Shown here piece by piece: positions 48,035 through 62,004 of a stretch of 64,000 bases of DNA. The first letter of the stretch is position 1, and each line of letters opens with the position of its first letter. The notes under the pieces are model-generated. The model saw nothing but the letters and a program-made list of their open reading frames with translations, was not told where the DNA came from and searched no databases. The DNA comes from Cacajao melanocephalus. Lineage: Eukaryota; Chordata; Mammalia; Primates; Pitheciidae. The DNA is taken from NCBI GenBank assembly GCA_963573385.1, contig CAUYLG010065885.1, forward strand, positions 62,001 through 126,000, read 5' to 3'. Position numbers and translations under genes: made by a program.

Positions 48035-48530
48035 CTTCCTTTCCCAAGTGGATTATTTTGAAGTAAATTTCAGACATACTATTTATTTGTAAGTATTACT
48101 GCAAGTATCTCTAAAATATGGGAACTTTTTTAAACATAACAATAGAAAACCATTGTCAAAGCTCAAATTCATAATTATTTCTCAAAATCCAGTCAATCTT
48201 TAAATTCTCATTTTTTTTCCCGTAAACGTACTTTTCTGTTGTATCGTTTGAATCAGAATCCAAACAAGATCCACATAGTCTATATGATTGTTATGTCTCT
48301 TAAGTTTCTTTTAATTCCTTCTTCCTCTGTTTTCCCTGACTTTCTGTTGCAAAAGCAAATTTTTTCCTCTGAAGTTTCAGAATTTTAGATTTTGCTGATT
48401 GATTTAATATATTCCCCTGTACTTTGTACACCCTGTAAACTGGAAATTAAGTCTAGGGACTTGATGTGATTTGCCATTTTGTGTGTTTTTGTTGTTATTG
48501 TTTTGGGTTTTCATTTGGCTTGGTTTGGTT
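48035..48530 (-). mobile_element. Old L1 3' UTR fragment
   Basis: Complement: TTTGAAGTAAATTTCAGACA, GTATCTCTAAAATATGGG, TCAAAATCCAGTCAATC, AACAAGATCCACATAGTC and GATTGTTATGTCTCTTAAG follow a common L1M 3' UTR. Confidence 0.6.
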
Positions 48531-49194
48531 TGAAAAACTATGCCATAAGTGTGGATCCTAGGCTTGAAACCAGTCTGGCTTCAGTGTCTGTGCTCTCTAA
48601 AGAGAGGGTACCTCACTTCGTGCCCTCATAAATATTACATGATCCTTCCATTCTTATTTGTGACTTCGCTGACTCTTTTTTAAGAAGCTTTCCATTATAT
48701 CAGCAAACTGTCAAAAACCGTAGTCCTCCATTGCCCATAACACCTTACTTACTTTGTGTGTCCTCACTTTTGTAGATTTTATCACATCCCAAGATACTGA
48801 AAAAAAATTGTTAGTATATCTTATCACTAGTAATTTGAAACAAAGGAATGTGTTTTCATTTTTGTATTTCTAGTATCCAGTCAATATCTGATACATAGGG
48901 ATAAGTAAACATTCATGAGAGAAAATATGTAAGTGAATATCTAAGTATAGGATTGACTGAAATAAAATTGCTTAAAAATCATAAAACAGCTGAGCATAGA
49001 GGAATTAAGGCCATAAGCTGGAAGATATTCATTTAAAATAACAGTTACCAAAAATTCTACAAATGCTGGATTCTAATCCAGAATCCCAAGCAAACTATGA
49101 AGTATTTTTGACATGTTAGAAGAAAAAAAAGTAAAAGCTGTCTATGAGGGTACCTTTTTATAAACTAAGGAAGATAACTTTGATTAATTTAAGG
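48531..49194. other. Unassigned sequence
   Basis: Nothing supportable. Confidence 0.45.
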
Positions 49195-49585
49195 AAAACA
49201 AAGTTCATTACAAATAAAGAGCCCAGAGTAGTACCAGCAGGGTGAGAGTAGTAGTGCTGGGAAAGAGAAGGCACTGAAGCAGCTCACTGGAGCTGAGACA
49301 GGAACTTCAGGAGCAGTCATAGTGCGGCCACTGGGAAAGAACTAACCCCAGTGCTCTGCTTTCTTGGCACGCTGGTTCAGATTAGATTTCCAGGGAGGGA
49401 CCAACCAATCACCCACATTTAATCTTATCCTTAACCTTGGACTAGGGAAGGGTAGGGCCCCTGACTTGAGGTCCCACTGAACTGTGTCCCATGGAAAAGA
49501 CACAATTCCTCCAAAGGAAAAGTGGTGCTGCTGTTAAGAAAGAAAAATGTAGTTTAAATTCCTTTATAAAATTCCCAGCACTACC
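49195..49585 (-). mobile_element. Probable ancient LTR-like repeat, family not assigned
   Basis: AGGCACTGAAGCAGCTCACT, AGTGCGGCCACTGGGAAAG, GGCACGCTGGTTCAGATTAG, TTTCCAGGGAGGGACCAACC and CTTGAGGTCCCACTGAAC have the order of a repeat I remember from many genomic loci. Confidence 0.45.
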
Positions 49586-50885
49586 AATGTTTCCAAAGTA
49601 TTTCTGAAGTGCCTATGCTGAGGATATAGCCAAGAACTGGACAAATATGAAACCTGCCTTTATGAAGTTAATAAAAAGCACAAACGTGTAATAGATCCAA
49701 AAAGGTAAGTGGTAAGTGTTACAGAAACATAACAGGAGTAACTGACTCAATGTGGGTTTTCAGAGAGTCCTCCTTTAAGAATAAACATAATATCTGGATA
49801 CTGAAAGATAATAAGGGTTACCTAAATAATGGAGGGGTAAAGGGTATACCTGGGCGAAGGAATAAAATAAAGAAAGAAAATGTGTCGAATTGCTCAGACA
49901 AGACAACTGTGTTCTTTTATTGAACAGAGACAAGCCCAATGTAGATATAGTAAAAAAAAAGAAAACCCACAAACAAAAACTGAATTGTGCAGCCAGTAAT
50001 CCAGAGAGTATCCAGGCTAAGGTGAATCTGTGGAAGATTCTGAATTTCATGACAATAACAAAGAAGAAATAAAATAGGCTTCGAAATGGTGATGTGGCAT
50101 ACAAATTTTACAGCCTTGAGTATAGCAGCAGTATAAAGGATGGCTTGGCTAGGACAAGAGTAGAAATAGGAGGATTAATTCAACTAGTGGCAATTGGAAT
50201 CATAAATGGGCTGATTTAAAAAATACTGTTAAGGCAGAATGAATAGAAGAGAGTAAATGAATGGGGCTAAGTGAGAAGAAACTAGTCAAAAGACCTCCAT
50301 TTCTGGCCTGAGCAACAGGGTAGAGGGCAGGGTCATTTGTTGAGATAACTTATACTAAAGAAACATCAAGGGTTCTATAAGAAATGTTAAGCACTTTGAT
50401 TAGTCAAGAACCAGGTAGATTTGCCAAGGAGGGCATTTGGAAATACATACCTGGAACCCAGGAGAAATGTTTTTGCTGCAAATACAGAGTTAAGAGGTCT
50501 TAGGCATAGAGATGGTAATTTGAGACAGGGGAGGGGATGAGTTCACCTTGGGAAGAACATACAAAGGAAAAAGAAAAAAGAACTTTGCTCAGAGACCTAA
50601 AAATCAACAGTTAAAATATTTTGTTATACATTAGGAAGGAGGGAAAAAAAAGAAGAACAAAGACAGAAAAAGAAACCCAAGAGTGTGCTAGCATAGATTG
50701 AGGAGAAAAGGTTGAGAGAAAAAAATTAACAGTAGTGAAGGCTACCTGGAAATCAAGAAAAATAAAGATTAAAAGTTGTCTTGGATTTAATCACACAGAA
50801 ATAATTGTTAATATAATTGAAGAAGATTCAGTAAGGTGTTGGGATGGAAGCCAAATGGGAGAAAGTTAAGAGGTTAGAGGTGATA
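49586..50885 (-). mobile_element. L2 LINE, long fragment (~1.3 kb)
   Basis: It runs from the complement of the L2 3' end (TTTCTGAAGTGCCTATGCTG) through ORF2 C-terminal sequence. Landmarks include CCATTTCTGGCCTGAGCAAC, GGCATAGAGATGGTAATTTG and AGTAGTGAAGGCTACCTGG. It is the longest L2 in the window. Indels break every frame. Confidence 0.65.
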
Positions 50886-53419
50886 TAAGTAATATATTTG
50901 GCAATTTGTTTAGGTTTGTGAAAAGAAGGAAAGAAAAATAGGTGACAATAAAGAAAAAAGATTTTAATTTTGTTACCATTGGTAGTTGGAATTTTGAAAG
51001 CTATTGTTATTGGTTCATTGGAATGTATAAATTATTACCTTTAAATGGAAAAACTATTTCAATTGAATTGCTTTTATATCTTATGAGCCATTTTGTTTTA
51101 CATACATGATCTTCAACTTTTGTAACCCAGAAGAGCTGCCCAAAACTGGGATTGCAAATAAGATCGTTTTCAACACAATTCTTCAGGCAGCTCTTATATA
51201 ATAGACTTGGCACTTGTGATGATACCTAAGGCTGAATCTGAACTCAGCAAGAAAAAGTGCTATGATTGATTAGCCATGTCTGCCATTAGCTCAGAACTAG
51301 GGACTGATCCTGCCAAATACTTGCTCACACCAACCTAGAAGTTTCACTTGGCAATACAGCCCTTCTCAAAGAACTGGTTAGTTAATACTAGTCAAAATTA
51401 GTTTGATATAAATTCTCTTTATGTCTCAAATCCTGTTTATGCTCAACATGATATGATATATGTTTATAACACAGGGCCTATCTTTTGGTTTTCATCTGAT
51501 ACTGTCTCTTTGTATTTTGACAATATACTTTTGTAGAGCTGTCTGAATTTATTATTATAAAAACTCTGTACATTTACATAGTGGTTGAGACATTTTACTT
51601 ACAACAATTCTATTAACATTAACTTTTCCATGTTACCACATAAATTACTCAAATTACACATTACTCAAATAAATATGTGAAACAGCTGATTGCAACATGT
51701 TACATCTTTGTCTCAATGAACTTTTTTTCACCACATTCACAAGTCATTTGTATACCACTGGGAGACTTATTTTACTAAAGAAGATCAATATTTTCTAGAA
51801 ATGTAAGAGGCACTCATGTTGATGTAGAAAAAGGAAATAACATTGAGAAAATAGAGTTCCTGGGAGAAATGCATTGGCCAACTTTATAGAAGCTCAAAAA
51901 TGTATCACTTAGCATTTTTTTAGGAAAGTAGGGGAAGATGGTTTGTTCTGTAAATGTCCAGTACAGGGAACTATCAAAAAAAATTTACCCAAAAGAAGAG
52001 ATTAAAGTTTGCTCTTCTAGCCAAGTGCCTACATATATCAAACACTTTTCCTAATAGCAGGAGAAAGGCAATTATCACCATAAAGATGCTATTGTGGAAG
52101 ATACAATTTTTTTTAAATAAAAGGAATTATTAAAGAAAATTTCCTTTAAAATAGATTAAAAGTTACATGTATTTATATATTATTTATTTTTAATTATGGC
52201 AACCACCTGATTTGTCAAACTTATCAGACAAGCGGTTATTAATCCTTTCATTTTGGTATGTCTGATTCTGTAGTATCATAGGAGTTTGTACTTTGTCTTT
52301 GAGCTGTAAATTATCAGAAAAAAATGTTTATTTTCTTTCTTAAAAATCAAATTGCAGAATCTTTGTGTGATATGGCATGGAGTCACTAAAAAATTGCAAC
52401 TCAGTTCAGTGATTTTTATAGTTTACAAGTTCTCTTTACATTCCATTTTCAGAAAATGTTTATGTACTAATTTTTTAAGCACAAAATATTTTTTCACGTT
52501 TTGAACAGAAAAGCAAAAAGTCTGAATTTTTAAAATAATCGATCAAAATAAGAATAAAAAGAGATTAAGTCACAGGTGTATTTTGAATCTTGAGTCTTTT
52601 GAACCACAAGTAACTTATGGTTAAATATTAATGATAATTATATATTTTTAAACTGGCACTGCTCACAGTACCTCAGGAAAACAAACAGGTATCAATGTCA
52701 CTTCCTTCTTATTGTAAATGCAGAAAGAAGGAAACACTGAAATCTCACAATGCTATGCCTGAGTTTGTCCCTAGGGAATTACTGTATGTAAAAGAAATGC
52801 TGATGCCAAAAGTAAAAATTTGAAAATAAGAAATTGAAACCTGCCAACATGCATGCAGCCAGAGGGGGGCAATAAATTTGAATATAGGTCATAATTCAGA
52901 TCCTAAAAATCCATGCTCTTCCCTTTGTGTCATGCTTGATATCTCCTTTGGTTTTTCTCACCTTGAACACCACTTCCATATTCCTTGCCATGACTCTGTT
53001 GAAGATTCTAGCCCGAGCACTGGTGAGAGGGCTGAGGTTCAAAATGTCCATGAGAACTTTAATATATATTGAAAGGAGAGAAAAACAAAGCAAACTCAAG
53101 AAGCAAAAATAAAAATACTCAATTTTATGAAAATGGAGATGCTGGTTCTATCTTTGACTATTTCTTGTTTTCTAAGATCCACTTAATCTAATTCTAACCC
53201 CAGTGTTACCCTGTTTTATTTCTTATGCTTTTCTATGCTAAGGAAGAATTTGCCTTGAGAGAAGCATAAAAGACCAAGTAGATCAAGACTCAGATGATAA
53301 CCTCTCCTAGTTTTAAGATCTACTTTGTTTTAAAAAGTTTATTTTGTAATATATAAATAATTGATTAACTATGATTGGGTGCCACACTTGGACTTCCTTT
53401 CATGTGGGTCTGAGAATAA

Positions 53420-53420
<1 letters not shown>
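50886..53420. other. Unassigned sequence
   Basis: No assigned feature. A non-repetitive, mixed-composition block at 51180-51380 stands out slightly. Confidence 0.45.
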
Positions 53421-53450
<30 letters not shown>

Positions 53451-53465
53451 TATGCACACACACAC
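53421..53465. repeat. (CA)12 microsatellite with imperfect extension
   Basis: Twelve clean CA units (53421-53444) and further interrupted CA to 53465. Confidence 0.95.
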
Positions 53466-55709
53466 TGCAGGAAGAGGGAGAGGAAGAGAGAAAACAACAA
53501 ATGAACAAAACCACTTGTTATTGCTATTACCATCAGATAAATATATTTATTGCTTTTTTCTCAAAGTTTTTGAACCTTGATGCCCTTGGGAAAAACAATT
53601 TGGGAAAAGAAATTATAAGTTTTCAGAAAGAAAAGAAACATAATTATGTCCCTGGTTTTGTTTCCTTATACCGTTTCTCACATATACTACATTTGATCTT
53701 AATTTCATACAACTTTTATCTTACCTAGTTTTGAAAATTGGGATAAAATGTCTTACTATTTTTATTTAATATGTGATAATTCCTAGAAGAAGGTGTGATA
53801 CATTCTAAATGTTTGTCAAATAAAAGACCTTGATATGTCTCCACATGTCATGTTTGTGTTTCTCCTGGATTCTGACCATCGTCAGTCTCGATTTGGAAAG
53901 AGGTATCTACATTTGGAAATGAGCATTATTAGAGAAGTAGAATGGACCTGAGGCTGGTTAAAGAGCGACTTCCTGAAAGGATTAGACTCCTGAAAGGATT
54001 AGAAGCCAAGCTGTGTGGTAACCAAAAATGAATTACCATTGTTTTAAAGAGTAGATACACATATTCAAGGCCAGGATGCTAACATGGGTCAAACCTGGAG
54101 TGAGCTGCCACTATCTCCATGTCAGTGTGCAGGAGTCAGGGCACCTGTCCAGATAGAACCCCAAGAATGAAGTCACAAGTGAAAGCAGAGGAGGACAGGT
54201 GCAGCATCCGACTGAACATGCTGGAGGCTAGCAACTGGCCCACTGGCTGTTATTCCTACTTTTCCAGATAAAGCCTTCTGCCCCATAATAATCTGAAAAA
54301 AGTACCTTCCAGTTTCTAACAATGATAAATAATTGCATTGCTTAAATGACTTGCTTTGAAATAGACACATTATGCAATTCTAATATTAGAAAATAAATGA
54401 ATTGAGTGAAACTAAGAAAGGAGAGAGTTTCAACAGAAGATTAGCATTCTGATTATCAGAATTGGAGAAAGGAGAGATATTTGTCTGAAAACTTCTAAGG
54501 AAAACAGTAGGTGTTGCTGAATGTTCTCTCTTATCTCTCTCTCTTTTTTTTTTAACATATTGAGAGAATTAATTCTAGAAAATCTACAAGGTAAGTTAAT
54601 TCTGAAATTTATTTATAAAAATAGAAGGTAATATTTATGTAAAGCAAATTACTTTTCATTTTGATGCTACAATACAAAGCTCAATTTTGCTATTAGATAA
54701 AAAGAACAGAGAAACAAATAAATCAGTTTGTCAAACTCAATAAATTTGTATTAAGTTTCATATAGGGATGCTTATAAAAATATTTCCTTCATCTGGGAAG
54801 TTTGCTAAGCAAATAAAAAATTAAAATTGTATTGTAAAGGCATACAGGTTAACTTCAGCAGTAGCCCTTTTGGAAAAACCATAAAACTGTGGAACTGAAA
54901 GGAATGGTGTTCTATTTAAAAAAAAAAAAAGATATTTGAGCTCATAATGATAAAGAGTTATAAAACAACCATATAGACATCATAGCATATATTGTATCAG
55001 TAACCAGTTAATTTATCAAAAATGCCTAATCTTATTCTAGTTGTTAGGTTTATATGGTACATAGATAAAGAGAAAGTCTTTAACTGATTTATCTTTAAAA
55101 TGGAAAAAGAAAATTCAGCCAAATGGGGTACAATACTGAATACAGGAAAAAATAGCAGATATTTTTACATCTTCCAACTCTGGGATTCTTATATGATACG
55201 GGGAAGATAACCAAAAGTGAATTACCATTTTATTAGAAAGTTGTTTGGATATTTGAGGGTTATATTATTCCCTAGTGTATATTTCTAAATTATTAATTTC
55301 ACTATACTTTGCCCTTAAGCTAATTCAATAATTTGAGATCACTGACACATTTGCAAACCCTCTATTCCCATAAAAATGCAGATGTATGCATGCAAAAGAC
55401 ATTATATTTCAAAGGGTTCTTGGAGGTTTAGGTTTAGAATCTCTGGATTAAGTCCTAATTTAAATATGTCACCCCTTAGAGTAGAAATGTTCATCAAGCA
55501 GCTTTTAAAAATTTGGTTGTTTTGTTTTTTGTTTTTTTATAAGACAATTTAAAGAACATAAAAAGATAATATTGTATATTGCTGTCCAGTGTGATAAATA
55601 AGCAACATTATGCTTATTTATGCATGTTGTATTCTATACAAAAGCTTTTAGCAATAGAGGTGAAGATGGGTGAGGGCTGAAATCAGCACACCATGAGCCT
55701 GTAACTTTT
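53466..55709. other. Unassigned sequence
   Basis: No element recognised. It holds a 17-bp tandem duplication at 53971-54003 and a T-run at 54544-54553. Confidence 0.45.
53971..54003 (+). repeat. 17-bp tandem duplication
   Basis: TCCTGAAAGGATTAGAC occurs twice back to back, the last base differing in the second copy. Confidence 0.93.
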
Positions 55710-55743
55710 CTTTTCTCTTCTACTTGCTTTTCTCTTCTACTTG
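55710..55743 (+). repeat. 17-bp perfect tandem duplication
   Basis: CTTTTCTCTTCTACTTG occurs twice with no difference. Confidence 0.95.
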
Positions 55744-57792
55744 CCCAGAAGGTTTCCTTTTTAACTAAGCTTGTGTTACTTGCTGCCCTGCAACTAGATC
55801 TTCTAATTTGATTATTTTTGTAAAACAGGCATAGAGAAAACTTAGATGTATACAAATTTTTATGCATAGACATACACAACACACACACAAAATGAGAGAT
55901 TCTGAAAATTAAAAATTAAAAACTCATTATTCTGGGAGTAGTTTTCACTCATTCCCTTCAAAGTCATTTCCATTTTTAGGGAGACTGTACTTTCTTTGTT
56001 TATATTTTCAATTTGCTATTGATGATCAAGATACGACAAAAAAATTTTCCAAAACAAATTATCTTTCTTCACAGCAAAAATAGTCTAACAGTGAGAGGTC
56101 ATTTTTAGATAGCAGGAAAAATTATTTTGTATTCTATACAACTCTGGACACAGACCACTCTTTATAACCTAAGAGAAAAGAGACTTGAGATTCCTTAAGG
56201 GGGAAGAGAATTTTTATTTAACTATTGCCTATGTGTGTATATGTCAGTTTTGCTTCCCTTGCCCACAGGGAGTTTGGATATTTAGTCTACATCTCATTCT
56301 TCAAGTTGATTAGCTCTCCTGGATCAGTGCTTGCTAGAATAATGTTTGACATACCTGGAAGCTAAACCTTCCCCACGTAGGCAAGTACATTTATTTCTTC
56401 TATCCATGTGCCCTGACTCAGTAACCATTCTCTGGTGGTTTCTATAAAACTGAATCCTTATGAGTCCAAACAACATCACTTTGCCACCTTAGTTAGGCTA
56501 TCTACTCAAGCAGGGAGCCCTAGCTAATTGGGGCAGTGCTGCTGGATTTACAGAAGACCAAGATCCTTACATAAAAAGGAAACCTTTCTTTCTGTGACTT
56601 CAAGAGGTTTTTCTTTAGCCACAAAGACCCTGGATGCTGTTAGGCTCTGCGGCTTTTGATTATATAAGCAGCTATTTATCATTTCTTTAGGGAAGAATTC
56701 TGTCATGTATCTTTAATATGCATTGTCTAAATCAAAAGATTTTTTAATACTCTACTAGAAATTCAGCTTTGCTACCATGTGCTCACTAAACGTGCAATAA
56801 ACATGGATTGCTGCTGATGAGTTCAGGAACTAGAATTTGCTGAAGCCCACTGTGATCGACAGCTGCAGAAGAACTGAATATAGTCATTGTCTAGCACAAG
56901 CTCCCTTGTGCTGCAAAAATCTGGAGAGGCTATCAGAATATCTGGTGTATGGCTCTCTGCCCTCAAATACCAGGTGTCATAGGTTAAGCCTCCCTTGTCC
57001 CAGTCCAGCCCAGACTACGTGAAGCAAAGTTACCGCTGTTGTTGCACATGCTCTTGATTCAAATTCATGCTGAGCTCTCCCTATCAGCTTGTTCCTTTGG
57101 GCGTTATCACAATTTCATCTTGTTCAAGCTATCTACATTCCTGTTTACTTAGGTTTGCAAATAGAACTTTAACACTCAAATTAGTACTGACAGAACAACC
57201 TGCAAGTGTTCTAAATCCTCATTTTCCTTCATTCCAAGGGACAGCACTCTATTTTCAGAGCAATATTGTTTTATATCAAAATTATTCTCGTGGTTTGAAA
57301 GCATAATGACATGGAAATGCATGGCATGAAAACCCTGCATTCCTAATTTCAAATGCAGTCATCTAGGTGTTAAAATCAACACCAAAGGGCATCTAACTCT
57401 TTGACCAACACTGCTGTTTCTTTCTTTTGAGCTGTTTTTCTCATAGGGCACAGAGATATGTGTAAACAAGAGAAAAAAATATTTTTAAGATTGTAATTCA
57501 GTACTGCCTAAGAGTGATTTTTTTCCCCTTAATTTATAAACAACTCTGACCTAAAAAATTCTTTTCTGCTAGTGTTCTGGTTCAATTGCCTGGAGACTCA
57601 GTGTCATGATTAGCTGAGTATAAGTTCCATTGCCTCTAATTGGCAGGACTGCAGGCAGGATTGCCAATGAAAAGAAATCCTAGAGGGAGTGAACTGCTTC
57701 TTATCCTAACTCAGTTTTACTTGATGGGAAATCTTGGGTAAAGTCACTAAATCATAGCCCACTTGTTTTTCTAAACAACAGTCAACATGTAC
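55744..57792. other. Unassigned sequence, partly LTR-like layout
   Basis: From about 56200 to 56830 the sequence has a TATA-like TTATATAAGCAGC at 56659 and AATAAA at 56798. It is richer in G+C than its flanks. It could be an unrecognised LTR, but no family was identified. Confidence 0.35.
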
Positions 57793-57985
57793 AAGAGCAG
57801 TAGTTCTCACCCCTGACTACATAGCAGAATTATCTCCGGAGCTTTTACAAAGTAATATACCTTGGTATCATCCAGACTAACTTAAATCAGAATTTCTGGA
57901 CATTGAGCCTGGATGTGGCTATGATTTAAATGCCTCTGGGACCCTGAATTTCACTGGATGAGCAGAATCTAATATTTTGTTTATG
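57793..57985 (+). mobile_element. hAT-type DNA transposon fossil (MER5B/MER20-like)
   Basis: CAGTAGTTCTCACCCCTGAC resembles the conserved CAGTGGTTCTCAA end of hAT-Charlie elements. It is followed by TAGCAGAATTATCTCCGGAG, GCTTTTACAAAGTAATA and AATCAGAATTTCTGGAC. The far terminal repeat is degraded. Confidence 0.6.
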
Positions 57986-59692
57986 CAGACATAGAAACAA
58001 CCCTCACACGGGCTGTCAGAGTTAAGTGGTGCCTCCAATTCTTAAGACTTTTTGAGATTTTCCATCATGAATAGGCTTGCTTCTCATTGAAGTCTTCTTT
58101 GCATCCACTTGGTATTCACCTCTCTCTTCTCTGCAAACTTCCATTCACTTAGTGGCTTTTAAAAATAAGTTTTCGCTTCTCATCTGCTCTTACATCCTCA
58201 TTTGAAGAATTACTATTTCTTTTCTTTTTTTTTTTTCACTTTAATGACATTTTAATAGTGTGGTGAGGAAGAGTAGAGATCTAAGTATTTAATCCACTGT
58301 GTTTAGCCAGACACATTTCCTTCTCTAAGCACCAGTTTGAATTTCTCATTTGTTTGGAGAGGCTTGGTTTAATGTTCGAGTTTTCTGATATGCCAGATCT
58401 CCAGCATCACTCCAGAGCTCAGTTGCCACCCATCTGAGAAAATTATATGATACCCTCCTTAAAGTCAGCAACTCATCTGCTGCGTGATATCAGTCTCCCT
58501 AGGGCTTCAGGGAGGAGGAATTTGCCACATTCTTCCAGAAGAATTCTTCTCTTTGGTACCTCTATCCCACCTCCCTAAATCTGTCAGTTCACTCACTTTT
58601 GAGTGCCCTTCACAAATCTTACTCCTGATCCTCCTCGTGAGAGGTCTTGCAAACTCCCTACATATAATTAATGCTATAACCAGTTTAAGGAAGAAATAAT
58701 AACAACTCAAAAAGATTTAGGACAACAGTTAGATTTTTTAAAGAAGAGATTTCTTTTAAATGGTTCCAGAAACCATTCTTCTCTATCTTAAACAAATATT
58801 ATACAGATGAAAACAAAGAAGAATCCAGAGTCATCCTTGAAATTTTAATAAATAAAAGCAATAAGATACATGACCAAAAAATTTAGATACAACATGAAAT
58901 TTGAAAGTTTCTACCACCACTTAACAAGCCTCCACTCCAAGACTGACTACTATTAACTAAATTTTTACACTTTGTTTCTTAGCATATTCATGTACATTAG
59001 AAATATATACTTCTATATATCTATATTAATAGCAGTATCAATCTTTGTTATATAAAAGGAGTTGTACTACTCACTCTACTTTGCAGCGTCCCTTTTTCAT
59101 TTAATAAAGTGGAAGTTTAGAAATAAACCTGAATGTTCTATTTGATGACTAGAAATGTCTACACAGAGTGAACATCATAAGGAAATCTACAATATGTAAC
59201 CAATATGATTTTGTCTTTGAAAATCCAAAAGCCTTTATGAAAAGAAAACTTTTGAATAAAATTATAAGCTTCCTCTTTCTCAAATCATTTCTCAGTGTTG
59301 GTTTAATTATAATTTTAATTACCATTTTCTAACATTTTTTCAATGTTAGCAGTAATGAAAATTTAGATGGATGACTGATGCCACCCCAGAGATATACCTG
59401 AATTCAGCTCAAAACAAAATCACCCTAATCAGTAAACACTTTATTAAATTCACTGAAGCATAATGACTTCAATAGTTTTTATCATCACATATGTCCTTAA
59501 AAGAATTCTAATTTCATAACTTTAACAAATAATTTTCAACCTCCACATTTTGAAGCTTTAACAGTACCAAAAATAAAAACAAGCTAAAGACAATCTATGT
59601 GCTTAACCATATTATAAGAGATTCAAAATTCTGCCCTGCAGTTAGCAACTTATTATTATTTTATGCCATATTTGTGTGTGTATGTGATGTGT
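57986..59692. other. Unassigned sequence
   Basis: Nothing supportable beyond a T-run at 58223-58236. Confidence 0.45.
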
Positions 59693-60109
59693 GTGTTAGT
59701 CATGGTTCTCCAGAGGAACAGAAACACTATAAATTGGCTCATGTAAAATCTGATTGTTGGGAAGTCCCATGATCTGCAGCTAACAAGCTGGAGACCAAGA
59801 AGGGCCAATCGTGTAGTTCCAGCCCAAATCCAATGATGTGAGTTCCAGTTCAAGTTTGAGTCTAAAAACAAAAGACCTATGTCCCAGCTTACAGTCAGGC
59901 AGAGAGAAAGAGGGGATTATCTCTTCCTCCCTTTTTGTTCTACTCAGGCCTTCAACAGATTGGATGAAGCCACTCACACCAGGGAGTGAAATATCCTTTC
60001 TTAGTCTATGGATTCACACATCCAATAACATCCTCAAAAATATACCAAGTATAATATTTAACTAAATGTATAGGTACCCTACAGACACATAAAATTAAGC
60101 ATCATAACA
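59693..60109 (-). mobile_element. ERVL-type LTR (MLT2-like), solo, complete
   Basis: It reads TGTTAGTCATGGTTCTCCAG, AGGAACAGAAACACTATAAA, GCAGCTAACAAGCTGGAGAC and CAGACACATAAAATTAAGC, ending at ATCATAACA. On its own strand it therefore starts TGTTATGATG and ends CTAACA, with the TG...CA boundaries of an LTR. No internal region is attached. Confidence 0.75.
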
Positions 60110-62004
60110 TATTTATGTATATTTGTATACATATACGCATATGCCATATGGCACTTCTCTATTAGATATATACATTTGTGTGTAAGTGCATGTTTTTTAG
60201 TTGTTCTTAGGGAAATAAAAATGGAAATTATCAGAGAGTTGGCTTATCTTTTTCAGATATTCTCTTATTAGTCCTACAATTTTTCCTGTTTCAAAGATCA
60301 ATATATTTTTGAATTTTTAAAACATATATATAATTCTGTTAAATCAGTGATTTAAAAAGTAGGTCTGTTTAAACTTGGAGCAGTGGATGCCACCTAGATA
60401 TCTCTTTATGGTGGATGTGGAGACCTACTTCCATCCTGTTTGTGAATGATTTTTAATGTATAACTACTTCATATATAAAAATCTGTTAAGCCTGCTTGAC
60501 TGGAATGTTCACTCAAATACATAAACAAGAAGTTTTTATTTTAATAAAATACTACAAGGTTATACCCCTTTTGTTTAAAATTGTAAATAAAAATGTTCAA
60601 ACTATTAGACACTGGGAAATACAGAATTCTTTCTCTCCAAGTCAGAACGGGATTTTGGTCACCCAAAGTTAGAGACAAAAAGAGATTTTAGTGATCACAT
60701 TATAGAAATTTAACATCTCTGAGGTTAAATAACTTTAAAACTATTAAACAGTTTAATTCATCAGTAAACTCTTGAGCACTCATACCATGTCTAAGACATG
60801 GCTAAATTTAATGGGATAATCTAAATAAAAGAGTACTCTCCTATTCTTTATAATCTGAGCTGACTGCAGAAATTAGATTTAAATTTGAGAGGAACATTAG
60901 AATTGCAAATTTGTTGTTTATATCAATAGACCAGCACAAAAAGCAAAAATAGGCAAGGTGCCCATCCTTGCAGAATTGATAGTCTTATTCTCTCTTATCT
61001 TCTCTCCTTTTTCTACTCCAAGTTTCAGTCATCAGAGCTCTGTTTCCTTCCTGGACTCTCCCCACACAGCCACAATCTGTTTCCCTTTTAATGTAGAGCA
61101 ATCCTCTGAAGTCAAGCGGAAAGTCATCAGGGAAGCCATCACTAAGCTTTGTAAATGTGGAAAGGAGCTGCAATAAATAGGGATTTTTCCCCTTTCTCTC
61201 CTTTCCTCTCTTAAATTCTGTTTCTACACTGTGTGTATGTGTAATAAATACATTCCAAAAGTATGAACATGAATCTCTTGCTTCTGGGCCATTGATTGAA
61301 AGTTATATGCATCTAGGTAGAGATTACAAAAGGTAGATCCTTCTTTTTAGGTTACTAAAGTCCAAAGAGTAATAAAAAGATGTTTTAACTTTAAAATTTT
61401 CAAAGAAAGTAGGATAGAATTAAAAAGCTGTGGTTATAAGTGTCTATGATCATAAGTGAGTTTCTAACTATATTGGAATACAACATATTAACAAAGTCAG
61501 AATGAAGGTTTGGGGAAAAACTATCCCTTCCTCATCACTAAATGTGTAGGAGTGAAATGCCTTGATTTGCATGTATGCCTTGGCTATGTTGTTTCTGGTT
61601 GGTGCTGCGCTTGCAATGAAATCAGCTGTGATTAATTAACTCCATTAGGAAACTCAAGTATGAAATATTTCAAATCAACTCTAAATGCATATTTGAAAAT
61701 TATAAATGGTTTTTAAGTTTAAAGCCAATCCATCATCTTTTCCAGAACTATGTTTCCTGCAGTATTAATGTTGCTTCCAATTATGCACATTTTTGCACAT
61801 GACTATTAACTACAGATTTTACAAGGTAAAGTCTCAGGTTCATGTTTGCAGTTTTAGGATGATTTATCCTCCATTTCTCTTCACAGAAATATCATGAGCA
61901 TAATATATAGAACTTCCTCTCTGTGGGTTCGGTGCCACCATTCTTTCTAGTTTCTCTCATATGTCTATGATCTGCCCATCAGATCTTCAAGAAACCTTGC
62001 TACC
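60110..62004. other. Unassigned sequence
   Basis: No assigned feature. Mixed-composition sequence near 61560-61830 has an ATTTGCAT octamer (61566) and TAATTAA words. Confidence 0.45.
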
